Shown here: positions 30,516-39,837 of the stretch, piece after piece
Numbering within the stretch: position 1 is the stretch's first letter
How the letters are laid out: each line of letters begins with the position of its first letter
From: Couchioplanes caeruleus
GTDB taxonomy: Bacteria > Actinomycetota > Actinomycetes > Mycobacteriales > Micromonosporaceae
DNA length: 64,000 bases
Direction: 5' to 3'
Assembly: GCF_023499255.1 (NCBI RefSeq)
Contig: NZ_CP092183.1
Location: 5,576,501-5,640,500 of the forward strand
Made by a program: the position numbers and the translations under genes
The notes under the pieces: generated by a model
What the model was told of the DNA's origin: nothing
Database searches by the model: none
The model's input: only the letters and a program-made list of their open reading frames with translations

Positions 30516-31068
30516 TCAGTGCCGCGGGTCCCCTCCCCGCCGGGACCTTCGACCCCCGCCGACGGGACCGGCGCTTGACGTGTTCCTCGAGCAGCTCCTG
30601 GTACTGCTCGAAGGACACCTCCACGGCGTCCTGCCCACCGGCGGTGAAGGACGTGTACACGATCTTGCGGGTCTTCTTCGCGGCGACGAGGGGTTGCAGC
30701 GCCGCGCGCGGGTCGCTGTCCTTCGCACCGACCGCGCCGCCCGCCACCGCACCGGGCGTCGCGGACGAGGTGGCGCCGGGCTCACCGCCGGGGCAGTACC
30801 GGTCGAGCTTTCCGAGGGCGGCCTGGGTGAGTTCGGCCTCGCTGGACCCGCCGTCCTTCGCGGCGGCGCCGAGCCGGGAGAACAGGCCGACCACGACGTC
30901 CCGGGCGGCGCGACCACCGGAGGTGCAGATCTCGGCGGTGTTGCCGGCGGCGGACGCCGTGGTGGAGGCTGCGGGCGCCGCCGCGTCGCCGCTGTCGGTG
31001 CCACAGGCGCCGGTCAGCAGCACCGGGCCGACTCCGGCGGCGACCGTGGACAGATGTATACGTCTCAT
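30516..31068 (-). CDS. putative lipoprotein with unresolved C-terminus
   Basis: It starts at ATG 31068 (or GTG 31071) with a short signal and a lipobox-like LLTGAC. The exported part has Cys pairs and a conserved-looking segment (IVYTSFTAGGQDAVEVSFEQYQELLEE). In this frame no stop occurs until 29926, inside DoxX, and the extra residues are the Arg/Pro/His-rich shadow of DoxX. A one-base shift just after EELLEE-like residues would end it at 30516 or about 30488. A frameshift, a lost stop or a base error is likely. No ribosome binding site is visible. Confidence 0.5.
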
Positions 31069-31134
31069 CACGAGGCGAGGACGCTACGGGGAAGCGGGCC
31101 GTCGCACTGTCCCGTCCGATGCGAGGATCACGCG

Positions 31135-32397
31135 ATGCGCCGTCCTGCCTCCGTCCTCACCGCCCTCACCAGCGTGGGCCTGCTGGTCGCCTGCGGCGGC
31201 GGTCCACCGGCCGGGCGTACGGGCCTCGGCTCGGTTCCCGCCTCGGACCTCGGGTTCGTCCGTCACGCCGGTGCGGTGCAGTGGCCGTCCGCTTCGGACT
31301 TCGTACCGCCCGGGCACGGGATGCGCCTGCTGCTGCCGCTCGGGGAGTGCGTCCGCGCGATCGGCGACTACCAGAACGGATACCGGGCCGTCACCGCCAA
31401 CTGGACCGGCGATCCCGCCTGCGACCGGCTGCGCCTCGACCCGGCGCCGGACGGCACGACCAACGGCGGTGACGGGTCGCCGGACGCGGTCAACGGCTGG
31501 CGCGGCGGCGGCATCAGCGCGCAGGCGGCCGTGGTGGAACGCGACGGGGCAGTCCTCGCCGCGGACGACGCCGGGCTGGCCCGCTACCGCGGCGAGGCGA
31601 GGCAGGAGCTCGCCCGGGCGGACCTGTCCACCGCCGGGCTCGAGGGACAGGGCTCGCGCAGCCTCGTCCGCGGCATGGCCGTGACCAGCAGCGGGCGCAT
31701 CGTCGTCGACGCCGGGCTGAGCACGAAGGACGGGCACGCGCCGGTGGTGCTGCGCTCCGACGACCACGGGGCGTCGCTGCACCCCGTACCGTTGCCGTCC
31801 GATCCGGGTGCGGCCGGGCCGGAAGGGTCCGTCCGGCAGGTGATCAGCGTGCTCGCCGCCGACGGCGACACCGTGGTGGCGCTGGGGTCGGGGCCCGGCC
31901 GGGCCGGGGCCTGGCGCTCCACCGACGGCGGCCGCACCTGGTCGGTCTCCGCCGTGACGGGCCTGCCACCGCAGCTGATGCTGACCCGTCTGGTGCGCAC
32001 CGGCGGGCGGTGGGTCGCGCTCGGCGGCGTCGAGCGCTCCGAGCAGGGCGGCCAGGACGACACGTACGTCCTGACGAGCACCGACGGGCGCACCTGGCGG
32101 CCCGGCGCCACCGACGGGCTGGGCGCGGGCCGGGCGCAGGACGTCACGGTCGACCGCTCCGGGAACCTGATCGTGGCCGGGATGATCGACGACTCCCGGC
32201 CGGTCGTGGCGGGCAGGCGCGCCGACTACTGCGGCGTGGTCTGGATCGGCGACGGCGTCCGGGCGTGGAAGCGCGGCGAGCTGGGCTGCGGTGACGCGCC
32301 GCCGCAGGCCGTGACGACGCTGCGGGACGGGCGCGTGCTGATCGCCGGAAACCGCGATCTGTGGCTGCGGGCGGCGGGCGTGCCGGGCGCGGCCTGA
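31135..32397 (+). CDS. putative lipoprotein with BNR/sialidase-like beta-propeller
   Basis: 420 residues. The signal peptide ends at the lipobox LLVAC (Cys near 20). The domain from about 130 on has Asp-box-like repeats (SDDHGASL, STDGGRTWS, STDGRTWRPG), as in sialidase and WD-like propellers. No catalytic set is visible, so binding rather than hydrolysis is likely. GAGG lies before ATG 31135. It is divergent from the neighbouring lipoprotein with 66 bp between. Confidence 0.8.
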   Translation: MRRPASVLTALTSVGLLVACGGGPPAGRTGLGSVPASDLGFVRHAGAVQWPSASDFVPPGHGMRLLLPLGECVRAIGDYQNGYRAVTANWTGDPACDRLRLDPAPDGTTNGGDGSPDAVNGWRGGGISAQAAVVERDGAVLAADDAGLARYRGEARQELARADLSTAGLEGQGSRSLVRGMAVTSSGRIVVDAGLSTKDGHAPVVLRSDDHGASLHPVPLPSDPGAAGPEGSVRQVISVLAADGDTVVALGSGPGRAGAWRSTDGGRTWSVSAVTGLPPQLMLTRLVRTGGRWVALGGVERSEQGGQDDTYVLTSTDGRTWRPGATDGLGAGRAQDVTVDRSGNLIVAGMIDDSRPVVAGRRADYCGVVWIGDGVRAWKRGELGCGDAPPQAVTTLRDGRVLIAGNRDLWLRAAGVPGAA

Positions 32398-32417
32398 GCC
32401 ACGCCCGGCATCCGGCC

Positions 32418-33968
32418 CTACCCGAGCCCCGGGTACGGCAGCGTGGAGCGCTGCAGCGGCAGCGACGTGCCGGCGCTGCGCAGCGTCGCGGCGCCGCGGT
32501 GGTAGAGCCGGCCGCCGTAGCGCAGCCACGCGACCTCCCCGCCGGCCCCGCGCACGAAGTTGGCGCGGAAGTGCGTGTCCGTTCCCCCGGGGTCCAGGAC
32601 CCGGACGTAGTCGCGGCGGTAGAACGCCAGCCGCAGCGCTTCCTGCCCGCCGACCCGCACGCTGAGCCCGCCGGCGTCCGCGACCAGGTCGAGCTCGACG
32701 GTGGCGGTCTCGCCCTCGAAGCCGATCTGGGACCCCGAGTACCGGCCCTCGTACCCGGCCAGCGCGGCGCCCGGCACCGGGCGGGTCACCGCGGGGAGGT
32801 TGCGCACCCCGGCGAAGCGGCGCAGCGCCCAGTCGTCGGCGAACAGCTCGGCGGTGAGCAGCGGGCCACCCTCGGAGTTGGTGAGCACGGTCAGCGCGAA
32901 GTCGCGTTCGGGCACCATGAGGAAGCCGGAGTGCTGGCCGGCCCAGTCGCCGCCGTGCTGCACCACCTTCGGCCCCTGCGCGGTCGGGCGCAGCATCCAC
33001 GTGACGCCGAAGCCGTCCAGCTCGACGAACAGGGTGCCGCCCGGCCCGGGATGCGACTGCATCTCGTGCATCGAGCGCCGGGTGAGCAGCCGGCGGCCGT
33101 CGGGCGTACGGCCGTTGCCGAGGTGGAACCGAGCCCAGCGCAGCTGGTCCCGGGCGCTGGAGATCAGGCCGCCGGCCGGGTGGATGGCCCTCGGCATGGC
33201 GAACGCCTCGGGGGCGGCGAACGGCTTGCCGTCGGCGTCCACACCGTGCGGCACGGCGACCGACGCACCGGGGATGTCGTCGAGGAAGAAGGCGCTGTGC
33301 CGCAGCCGCAGCGGGTCGAGCACCAGCGTGCGTACGGCCTCCTCGTACGACGCCCCGGTGATCACCTCGATCAGCCGGCCGGCCAGCGACAGCGCCGCGT
33401 TGTTGTACGCGAACACCGTCCCGGGCGGGGTGAGCTGGGGCAGCACGGACATCGCCTCGACGTACCGGGCGAGCGCGTCCGCGCCGCTGCCGGTGTCGAG
33501 GAAGAAGTCGCCGAGCCACCCGGCACTGTGGTTGAGCAGCTCGCGTACGGTCACCCGCGCGGACGCCGCCCGGTCCGCGGTGTGGAAGTCCGGCAGATAG
33601 CTGCGCACCGTACGGTCGAGGTCGAGGCGGCCCCGTTCCACCAGGCGCATCGCGGCCGTGCCGGTGAACGTCTTGGTCGTGGACGCGACGCGGAAGACGG
33701 TGTCGCCGTCCACCGGCACCGGGTCGTCGACGTTCGTGACCCCGAAGCCCCGCACGTACTCGGCGCCGCGGTGCCAGACGCCGACCGCCACGCCGGGGAT
33801 CGCGTACCGGGCCATGCCGGCGCGGATCTTCGCCTCCAGCTCGCGCAGCGCCGGCGTGACCCGGGTCCGGGTGGCGGGCGCCGCGCCCGCCTCCGTCCCC
33901 ACCGCCACGGCGGCGACGCTTCCCGCGGCGGCGCTCAGCAACGTACGCCGCGACATCGACACTGACAT
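32418..33968 (-). CDS. secreted serine hydrolase of the beta-lactamase/DD-peptidase (class C) fold
   Basis: 516 residues. The N-terminus SMSRRTLLSAAAG is a twin-arginine (Tat) signal. Catalytic motifs are SxxK at 96-99 (STTK), YxN at 188-190 (YNN) and HGG (VVQHGGDW). The C-terminal 110 residues form a beta-barrel-like DUF3471-type domain. Such enzymes are esterases, DD-peptidases or D-aminoacid peptidases; the lack of a penicillin-resistance neighbour argues for a peptidase or esterase. GGGGG precedes ATG 33968 at eight bases. Confidence 0.9.
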   Translation of the reverse strand: MSVSMSRRTLLSAAAGSVAAVAVGTEAGAAPATRTRVTPALRELEAKIRAGMARYAIPGVAVGVWHRGAEYVRGFGVTNVDDPVPVDGDTVFRVASTTKTFTGTAAMRLVERGRLDLDRTVRSYLPDFHTADRAASARVTVRELLNHSAGWLGDFFLDTGSGADALARYVEAMSVLPQLTPPGTVFAYNNAALSLAGRLIEVITGASYEEAVRTLVLDPLRLRHSAFFLDDIPGASVAVPHGVDADGKPFAAPEAFAMPRAIHPAGGLISSARDQLRWARFHLGNGRTPDGRRLLTRRSMHEMQSHPGPGGTLFVELDGFGVTWMLRPTAQGPKVVQHGGDWAGQHSGFLMVPERDFALTVLTNSEGGPLLTAELFADDWALRRFAGVRNLPAVTRPVPGAALAGYEGRYSGSQIGFEGETATVELDLVADAGGLSVRVGGQEALRLAFYRRDYVRVLDPGGTDTHFRANFVRGAGGEVAWLRYGGRLYHRGAATLRSAGTSLPLQRSTLPYPGLG

Positions 33969-34055
33969 CGGCCTACCCCCTGTCCATCGCACGCGCCGGG
34001 CCGGCGCGGGCCAAGCCCTAGTATCGACCCTCTTCGCTGTGCAAAGGTGACCCGC

Positions 34056-34604
34056 ATGGTTCTGCCGACGCCCACCCTGCGGACCGCCCGCCTGCGCCTG
34101 CGCCCCTTCGAGGACTCCGACCAGGACGATCTGTTCGCGTTGCACAGCAACGCCGGCGTGCTGCGCTTCTGGGACGCGCCACCGTGGACCGAGCGCGCCC
34201 GGGCCGAGCGGTTCATCGCCGTCTGCCGCCGGATGGCGGCGGACGGCTCCGGGGCGCGACCGGCCGTGATCCGCGCCAGCGATGGGGCGTTCCTCGGCTG
34301 GTGCGGCCTGAGCCGGTGGAATCCGGACCATCGCAGCGCGTCGCTGGGCTTCTGCTTCGGCGAGGCGGCGTGGGGCCACGGGTACGCGACGGAGGCCGCG
34401 GGCGCGCTGCTGCGGTGGGCGTTCGGCACGCTGGACCTGAACCGGGTCCAGGCCGAGTGCGACACGCGCAACGCGGCATCGGCCCGCGTGCTGGAGAAGC
34501 TCGGCTTCGTCCGCGAGGGCACGCTGCGCGAGGACTGCGTGGTGAACGGCGAGGTCTCCGACTCGTGGGTGCACGGGCTGCTGCGGCGCGAATGGGCCGG
34601 GTGA
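34056..34604 (+). CDS. GNAT-family N-acetyltransferase (RimJ/RimL type)
   Basis: 182 residues. It starts LRTARLRLRPFEDSD, has the acetyl-CoA loop in EAAWGHGYATEAAGALLRWAF, and ends with NAASARVLEKLGFVREGTLRED, all standard for the ribosomal-protein acetyltransferase-like subfamily. ATG 34056 follows AAAGGTG; GTG 34047 is an alternative. The acceptor is unknown. Confidence 0.92.
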   Translation: MVLPTPTLRTARLRLRPFEDSDQDDLFALHSNAGVLRFWDAPPWTERARAERFIAVCRRMAADGSGARPAVIRASDGAFLGWCGLSRWNPDHRSASLGFCFGEAAWGHGYATEAAGALLRWAFGTLDLNRVQAECDTRNAASARVLEKLGFVREGTLREDCVVNGEVSDSWVHGLLRREWAG

Positions 34605-34608
34605 TCGG

Positions 34609-35226
34609 TCAGGGGGACGCGGGGGCGACGCCGGTGCGGAGCGCGTCGAAGAGCCGCTCGAGGCGTGCGCGGTGGTGGCCGGCGACGGCGTCCGGCGGCT
34701 CCCCCGCGGTGAGGCGGCGGGCGGTCTCGACGATCACGGTGCCGTAGCCGGCGATGAAGAACGCGGCGAGCAGGCCGGCGTCGCCGTCGAACGCCGGGTC
34801 GCGGCCGAGCTCGTCGGCGAGGGTTTCCTGCAGCTCCGCGGCGATCTCCCGCAGGCGGGCCACCAGGGCGGGCGAGGCCGCGACCGTACGGAAGAAGGGC
34901 GCGGAACCGTCCTTGAGCCCGGACAGCGCGTGCCGTTCGTCGGCCAGTCCCAGGGCGGCGGCGCGCAGCGAGGTGAGCGCGTCGGCTCCCGGCGCGCGGT
35001 CGCGTACCGCCGAGCGCAGGATCTCGACCGCGTCGGCCTCCCGGTCCAGGAGCAGGTCCTCCTTGCGCGGGAAGTGGTTGAAGACGGTGACGCTGGAGAC
35101 GCCGGCCTGCCGTGCGACCTCGGCGACGGTGACCGTGTCGAAGCCGCGTTCCAGGAACAGCCGGGTCGCGACCTCGGAGATCTTCGCGCGCGTCTGCGGG
35201 CCGCCCCGCGCTCCGGTCCTGGGCAT
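34609..35226 (-). CDS. TetR-family transcriptional regulator
   Basis: 205 residues with an N-terminal helix-turn-helix (about 10-57; VTVAEVARQAGVSSVTVFNHF) and an all-helical ligand domain. It is divergent from an MFS drug transporter. Palindromes in the 50-bp spacer overlap the transporter start, so by family precedent it represses both genes until a drug binds. ATG 35226 is preceded by AGGAAG. Confidence 0.93.
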   Translation of the reverse strand: MPRTGARGGPQTRAKISEVATRLFLERGFDTVTVAEVARQAGVSSVTVFNHFPRKEDLLLDREADAVEILRSAVRDRAPGADALTSLRAAALGLADERHALSGLKDGSAPFFRTVAASPALVARLREIAAELQETLADELGRDPAFDGDAGLLAAFFIAGYGTVIVETARRLTAGEPPDAVAGHHRARLERLFDALRTGVAPASP

Positions 35227-35240
35227 CCGATCACACTTCC

Positions 35241-35275
35241 TTGTCTGACTAAACTTAGTCACTTAGGTTAGTGAC
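35241..35275 (+). promoter_or_regulatory. leaderless promoter with overlapping TetR-type operators
   Basis: A TTGTCT -35 box (35241-35246) and TAGGTT -10 box (35265-35270) with an 18-bp spacer put the transcript start at about the ATG (35276). Two palindromes overlap it: TGACTAAACTTAGTCA (35246-35261) and GTCACTTAGGTTAGTGAC (35258-35275). The second ends one base before the ATG, leaving no room for a ribosome binding site. Confidence 0.7.
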
Positions 35276-36745
35276 ATGACCACCGCTCTCAAGCAAACCT
35301 CACCACGGTCGCTGCGGGAGGCGTGGGTGGCCCTCGCCGGCCTGTCCGCGGTCTTCCTGTTCGAGATGCTGGACACCTCGATCCTCACCGTCGCGCTGCC
35401 CACGATCGGGCGTGAGCTGCACGCGTCCACCACCGCCCTGCAGTGGGTGACGGGCGCGTACGCCGTCGTGTTCGGCGGGTTGATGCTCGCCGCCGGCGCG
35501 ATCGCCGACCGGTACGGCCCCCGGCGGATCATGCTCGCCGGGCTGGGCCTGCTCGGCGCCGCGAGCCTCGCCACCGTCGTCGTGGGCACCGCGGGGCAGC
35601 TGATCGCCGTACGGGTGGCGATGGGCGTGGCGGCCGCGATGACGACGCCGGGTTCGATGGCGCTGGCCTTCCGCCTGTTCGACGACGACGGGCTGCGCGT
35701 CCGCGCGACCACCCTCATCTCGACCGTGGGCCTGGCCGGCCTCGCGGTGGGCCCCACCACCGGCGGGTTCCTGCTCGCGATCGCGCCCTGGCAGGTTCTG
35801 CTGCTGGTCAACGTGCCGATCGCCGTGCTCGCGATCGTCGGCGTACGGTCCGGCATCGCCCCGGACTCCCCGGCCGCCCTGCACCGCGACCCGGTGGACC
35901 TCGCCGGCGCGGCGCTGGGCACGGCCACGATCATGCTCGCGCTGGTCGCGCCGACGCTCTTCGTCGAGAAGGGCGCCGGCTCGTGGGTGCCGTGGGCGGC
36001 CACCGCGGCGGCCGCCGCCGGGGCGGCCCTGTTCGTGGTCCGCGAACGCACGGCGCGCCATCCCCTGCTGGACCTGCGGCTGATCGCCCACCCGCTGGTG
36101 TCGAGCGGCCTGGCGTTCAAGGCCGCGGCCGGGCTGGCCACCGCCGGCCTCGGCTATCTGGTGACCCTGCAGCTGCAGCTGGACTGGGGGTGGACGCCCG
36201 GGCTCGCCGCGCTCGGGATGCTGCCGCAGGTCGTCGTGCTCCTCGCCGGCGGCGCGGTCATCGGCCCGCTCGTCGAGCGCGTGGGCCTGGAGCGGGCCGG
36301 GTGGCTCAGCGCCGCGGCGGTGGTGGCCGGGCTCGGGGTCTACAGCGCGCTGGGCCGCCTCGGGTACGGGTGGGTCGCGCTCGCGCTGGTGCTGGTGGCG
36401 GCCGGGATGCGGGTGGTCGGGGTCGTCGCCGGGGTCAGCGTGCTGCGCGGGCTGCCGCAGAACCGGACGACGATCGGCGCGGCCCTCACCGACACCGCCA
36501 CCGAGGTCACCTCCGGCGCCGGCATCGCGGTCACCGGCACGATCCTCGCGGCGCTGTTCACCGGCGACATCGCGACGTCTCGGTGGAGCGCCACGCAGAC
36601 CGCGCAGTTCCGCGAGGCGGTCACGATCGCGGGGTTCACCCTCACCGTCGTGGCGGCGGCACTCGTCGCCTGGGGCATCACACGGGCGCGGCGCGTCACT
36701 CCCCGCGACACTCCAGATAGGCGTCCAGCGCCGCAGCCCCGCTGA
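35276..36745 (+). CDS. MFS transporter, DHA2 (EmrB/QacA) family
   Basis: 489 residues with about 14 hydrophobic segments. The motif D1 region (FLFEMLDTSILTVALPTIGRE) and motif A (GAIADRYGPRRIML) are those of the 14-helix drug:proton antiporters. It is divergent from its probable TetR repressor and is expected to export a hydrophobic drug. It appears to be translated from a leaderless message. The 3' end overlaps the convergent TioE-type gene by 50 bp. Confidence 0.92.
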   Translation: MTTALKQTSPRSLREAWVALAGLSAVFLFEMLDTSILTVALPTIGRELHASTTALQWVTGAYAVVFGGLMLAAGAIADRYGPRRIMLAGLGLLGAASLATVVVGTAGQLIAVRVAMGVAAAMTTPGSMALAFRLFDDDGLRVRATTLISTVGLAGLAVGPTTGGFLLAIAPWQVLLLVNVPIAVLAIVGVRSGIAPDSPAALHRDPVDLAGAALGTATIMLALVAPTLFVEKGAGSWVPWAATAAAAAGAALFVVRERTARHPLLDLRLIAHPLVSSGLAFKAAAGLATAGLGYLVTLQLQLDWGWTPGLAALGMLPQVVVLLAGGAVIGPLVERVGLERAGWLSAAAVVAGLGVYSALGRLGYGWVALALVLVAAGMRVVGVVAGVSVLRGLPQNRTTIGAALTDTATEVTSGAGIAVTGTILAALFTGDIATSRWSATQTAQFREAVTIAGFTLTVVAAALVAWGITRARRVTPRDTPDRRPAPQPR

Positions 36746-37409
36746 GCATGGCGCGGCTGCGGGCCGAGAGCCTGGCGTTCCAGTCCCGGAGCATGGACTC
36801 CAGCGGTGCCACCCCGCCCGCGGACCGGACCTGCGCGATCACCGGCGCGATCTGCTCCAGCCGGTAGCCGCCGCGCCGCAGCTGGTGGGCCAGCTGGGCG
36901 TCGCGGACGTCCGCCTCGCCGTAGACGCGGTAACCGGTCCGCGGGTCCCGGCGCGGCTGGACCACGCCGGCGCGCTCCCACTTGCGCAGGGTGGCCGGCC
37001 GGATGCCGAGCCGCCGGGACAGCGGGCCGACGAACGTGTCGCCGCGCTCGCGGCGTACCGGATCGAGGTCGCGCAGGGCGAGCTCGACGGCCCGCAGCGT
37101 ACGGCGGTCCTCGAGCAGCTGGGCGTGGCTCTCGTCGACGATCCGCAGGGCGTCGCCGGTCGCGCCCCGGTTGACCGCCTGCAGGACCGAGGTGGCCGCC
37201 GGGTGGCCGTACCCGGGCAGGAGCGCGAGGAACGCCCGCAGCGCCGACGCGTGCAGCGGCGTGTAGGCGCGGTACCCGTGCGGGCTGCGGCCGGCGGCCG
37301 GAAGGATGCCGGCTTCCTCGTAGTTGCGGACCGCCTGGGTGGACAGGCCGTGCCGGCGGGCCAGATCGACCGGCCGGAGCCGATCCCCGCCTTGAAGGTT
37401 TTGAGACAC
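36696..37409 (-). CDS. TioE-type regulator with two MerR helix-turn-helix domains
   Basis: 237 residues. The first MerR domain (about 8-70) is RPVDLARRHGLSTQAVRNYEEAGILPAAGRSPHGYRAY, and a second (about 118-185) has RLGIRPATLRKWERAG and GYRVYGEADV. Two HTH units in one chain is the TioE pattern known from thiocoraline clusters. GTG 37409 follows AGCAGGA. It is divergent from an erythromycin-esterase-like gene with a 58-bp spacer that holds two inverted repeats. Confidence 0.88.
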   Translation of the reverse strand: MSQNLQGGDRLRPVDLARRHGLSTQAVRNYEEAGILPAAGRSPHGYRAYTPLHASALRAFLALLPGYGHPAATSVLQAVNRGATGDALRIVDESHAQLLEDRRTLRAVELALRDLDPVRRERGDTFVGPLSRRLGIRPATLRKWERAGVVQPRRDPRTGYRVYGEADVRDAQLAHQLRRGGYRLEQIAPVIAQVRSAGGVAPLESMLRDWNARLSARSRAMLSGAAALDAYLECRGE

Positions 37410-37437
37410 TGTCCTGCTTAAATCGCGCCAAAGTTCC

Positions 37438-37462
37438 AACCGACGGTTCAACGATAGCGTTG
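37438..37462. promoter_or_regulatory. inverted repeats between the TioE-type regulator and the esterase gene
   Basis: AACCGACGGTT (37438-37448) and CAACGATAGCGTTG (37449-37462) are adjacent palindromes in the divergent spacer, with the second ending five bases before the esterase ATG. They are the likely operator of the double-MerR regulator. Confidence 0.5.
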
Positions 37463-37467
37463 AGGCT

Positions 37468-38646
37468 ATGAACATTGTCGACGCGGCGACCGTCATGCGC
37501 GTGCTGTCCCACCGGCCCCGGCTGCTCGCCCTGGGCGAACCCACCCACGGCGAGGAGTCCCTGCTCGGCGTCCGGAACGCGCTGTTCCGCGACCTGGTCG
37601 AGCAGGAGGGCTACCGGACGATCGCCATCGAGAGCGACTGCCTGATGGGGCTGGTCGTGGACGCGTACGTCACCTGCGGCGCCGGGACGCTCGACGAGGC
37701 CATGGACCGCGGCTTCAGCCACGAGTGGGGCGCGTTCCCGGGCAACCGCGAGCTGGTGCGCTGGATGCGGGCGTACAACGAGGGGCGGCCGGCGGCGGAG
37801 CGGGTGCACTTCGCCGGGTTCGACGGCCCGCTGGAGATCACCGGCGCGCAGAGCCCGCGGGAGGCGCTCACCGGGCTGCACGCGTACCTTGCCGCCCGGG
37901 TCGGCAAGGATCTGCTGCCCTGCACCGCGGAGACGCTCGACCAGCTGCTGGGCACGGACGAGCGGTGGCCGAACCAGGCCGCGATGATGGACCCGTCCGC
38001 CTCGGTGGGACGGTCGCCCGACGCCGACCGGCTGCGGGTGCTCGCCGACGACCTCGTGGCCCTGCTCGAGGCCCAGACGCCCCATCTGATCGCGACCTCC
38101 ACCGAGGAGGAGTGGCACCGGGCGCGCCTGCACGGGCGTACCGCCGTCGGCCTGCTGCGCTACCACTACTGGATGGCCGACACGTCACCCGGCCGGATGC
38201 CGCGTCTGCTGGGCGTACGGGATTCCATCATGGCCGCCAACCTGCTGGCCCTCGCGCAGCGCGGCCCGACCCTGGTGGCCTCCCACAACGCGCACCTGCA
38301 ACGCACCGAGAGCAGCATGCGGCTGGGTGGCGAGCCGTTCAGCTGGTGGAGCGCGGGCGCGATCGTCGGCGCGCACCTCGGCGACGCGTACGCCTTCCTC
38401 GCCTCCGCCGTCGGCACGATCCACCACCGCGGGGTCGGCACGCCACCCCCGGACACCATCGAGGGCATCCTGTACGCCCTGCCGGACGAGACCCGACTGC
38501 TGGGCGTCCAGGAGCTGAGCGACCTGCTCGGTGCAGCGGAGCCGGCCGCCCGCGTCTCGCCCTGGTTCGGCTACGCCCCGCTCGATCCGGCCCACGTGGC
38601 CCGCACCGACGGCATCGTGTTCGTCAAGGATTCCCGGGCGGCGTGA
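37468..38646 (+). CDS. erythromycin esterase-family protein
   Basis: 392 residues. Conserved active-site regions are GEPTHGEES (about 23-31), AIESD (about 53-57), and the histidine and acidic motifs WGAFPGNRE and ASHNAHLQR. Ere enzymes hydrolyse macrolide lactones; many homologues in producers act on other substrates. Together with the regulator it may form an inducible resistance unit. The start ATG 37468 has only a close GAGG, so translation could be weak. Confidence 0.85.
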   Translation: MNIVDAATVMRVLSHRPRLLALGEPTHGEESLLGVRNALFRDLVEQEGYRTIAIESDCLMGLVVDAYVTCGAGTLDEAMDRGFSHEWGAFPGNRELVRWMRAYNEGRPAAERVHFAGFDGPLEITGAQSPREALTGLHAYLAARVGKDLLPCTAETLDQLLGTDERWPNQAAMMDPSASVGRSPDADRLRVLADDLVALLEAQTPHLIATSTEEEWHRARLHGRTAVGLLRYHYWMADTSPGRMPRLLGVRDSIMAANLLALAQRGPTLVASHNAHLQRTESSMRLGGEPFSWWSAGAIVGAHLGDAYAFLASAVGTIHHRGVGTPPPDTIEGILYALPDETRLLGVQELSDLLGAAEPAARVSPWFGYAPLDPAHVARTDGIVFVKDSRAA

Positions 38647-38661
38647 GCGTCTGACGGCCGG

Positions 38662-39837
38662 TCAGGCGGCGGGGTCGGCGTGGCGGAGCGACCGCAGTTC
38701 GACCCCGCGCTGCGCGAGCAGCCCTTCGACGCCGTGGATGTCCAGGCCCTCCAGGACGTTGTCGCCCTGCACGACCCGGAACGACTCCACCCCGCCGCGG
38801 CTGACCACCTCGACGCGCCACAGCCCGTCCGGCGTCACCATCGCGCCCTTGACCTCCGCGGCGGGGGACGACGGGGCGTACACGTCGCGCCGCGCCTGGG
38901 CCGGCGTCTTGTCCGGCCGCAGCCCGCGCCACGACGGGTGCCGCAGCCGGCCGTCCGGCGTCCAGTTCCGGTACGCCACCTCCCCCACGAACAGCGGCTC
39001 CACCCAGTGGGCGCCGCGGGCGAACTCGCGCGGGATCCCGGGCACGGGCGCGGTGCCGCGGGCGTACGGTCGCAGCACGTCCTGCAGGTGAGTGAGCATC
39101 TGATGGGTGAACCCGGTGCCGACCCCGCCGGCGAAGGACAGCCGTGCGTCCGGGCCCGCCACCGCCGTCAACAGCGAGCCGATGGTGCCGGCACGGCGGC
39201 CCTGGCCCGGTTTCCAGCCGATGATCACGACCTCCTGGGTGAGCGAGACCGGCACCTTGATCCAGCTCGGCGAGCGCCGCCCCGGCTGGTACGCCGACCC
39301 GAGCCGCTTGACGACGATGCCCTCGAGCCCCCGGGCCTGCGCGGCCGTCATGATCGCCTGCGGGTCGGCGTCGACGAAGTGCGGCGGCACCCGGACCTCG
39401 CCGGAGCTCAGGGCCAGGCCGGCAAGCAGGTCGCGGCGTTCGGCGTACGGGAGCGGCATGGTCGACACCCCGTCGAGGTGGAGCAGGTCGAACACGTAGT
39501 AGACGACGGGCACCGCCGCGACGAGCGCGGGCGACGGATCCGCCACGTGCATGCGCTGCTGGAGCCGGGCGAACGAGGGGCGGCCGGCCTCGTCCAGCGC
39601 CACGATCTCGCCGTCGAGCGCCACCGGCCGGCCGCCGGCCACCTCCGGCAGCCGGGCCAGTTCCGGGTACCCGGCCGTGACGTCGTTGCCGTTACGGGTC
39701 TGCAGGCGTACGCCGCCACCCTCGGCGAACGCGACGCACCGGATGCCGTCCCACTTGAACTCGATCGCCTGCCCGGGCTCCGCGGACGGCTCGCCGAGCG
39801 TGGCGAGCATCGGCGCGATCGACTCGGGCAACTCCAT
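38662..39837 (-). CDS. ATP-dependent DNA ligase (LigD ligase-domain type)
   Basis: 391 residues. The adenylated Lys28 lies in the motif FKWDGIR, followed by LDGEIVAL, YYVFDLLHL and EGIVVKR, then an OB-fold domain (about 205-310). This is the ligase module of non-homologous end joining, without the polymerase and phosphoesterase domains of full LigD. The C-terminal 70 residues are an extra region of unknown role. ATG 39837 is preceded by GGAG. It is divergent from the TIM-barrel gene at 39960. Confidence 0.92.
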   Translation of the reverse strand: MELPESIAPMLATLGEPSAEPGQAIEFKWDGIRCVAFAEGGGVRLQTRNGNDVTAGYPELARLPEVAGGRPVALDGEIVALDEAGRPSFARLQQRMHVADPSPALVAAVPVVYYVFDLLHLDGVSTMPLPYAERRDLLAGLALSSGEVRVPPHFVDADPQAIMTAAQARGLEGIVVKRLGSAYQPGRRSPSWIKVPVSLTQEVVIIGWKPGQGRRAGTIGSLLTAVAGPDARLSFAGGVGTGFTHQMLTHLQDVLRPYARGTAPVPGIPREFARGAHWVEPLFVGEVAYRNWTPDGRLRHPSWRGLRPDKTPAQARRDVYAPSSPAAEVKGAMVTPDGLWRVEVVSRGGVESFRVVQGDNVLEGLDIHGVEGLLAQRGVELRSLRHADPAA

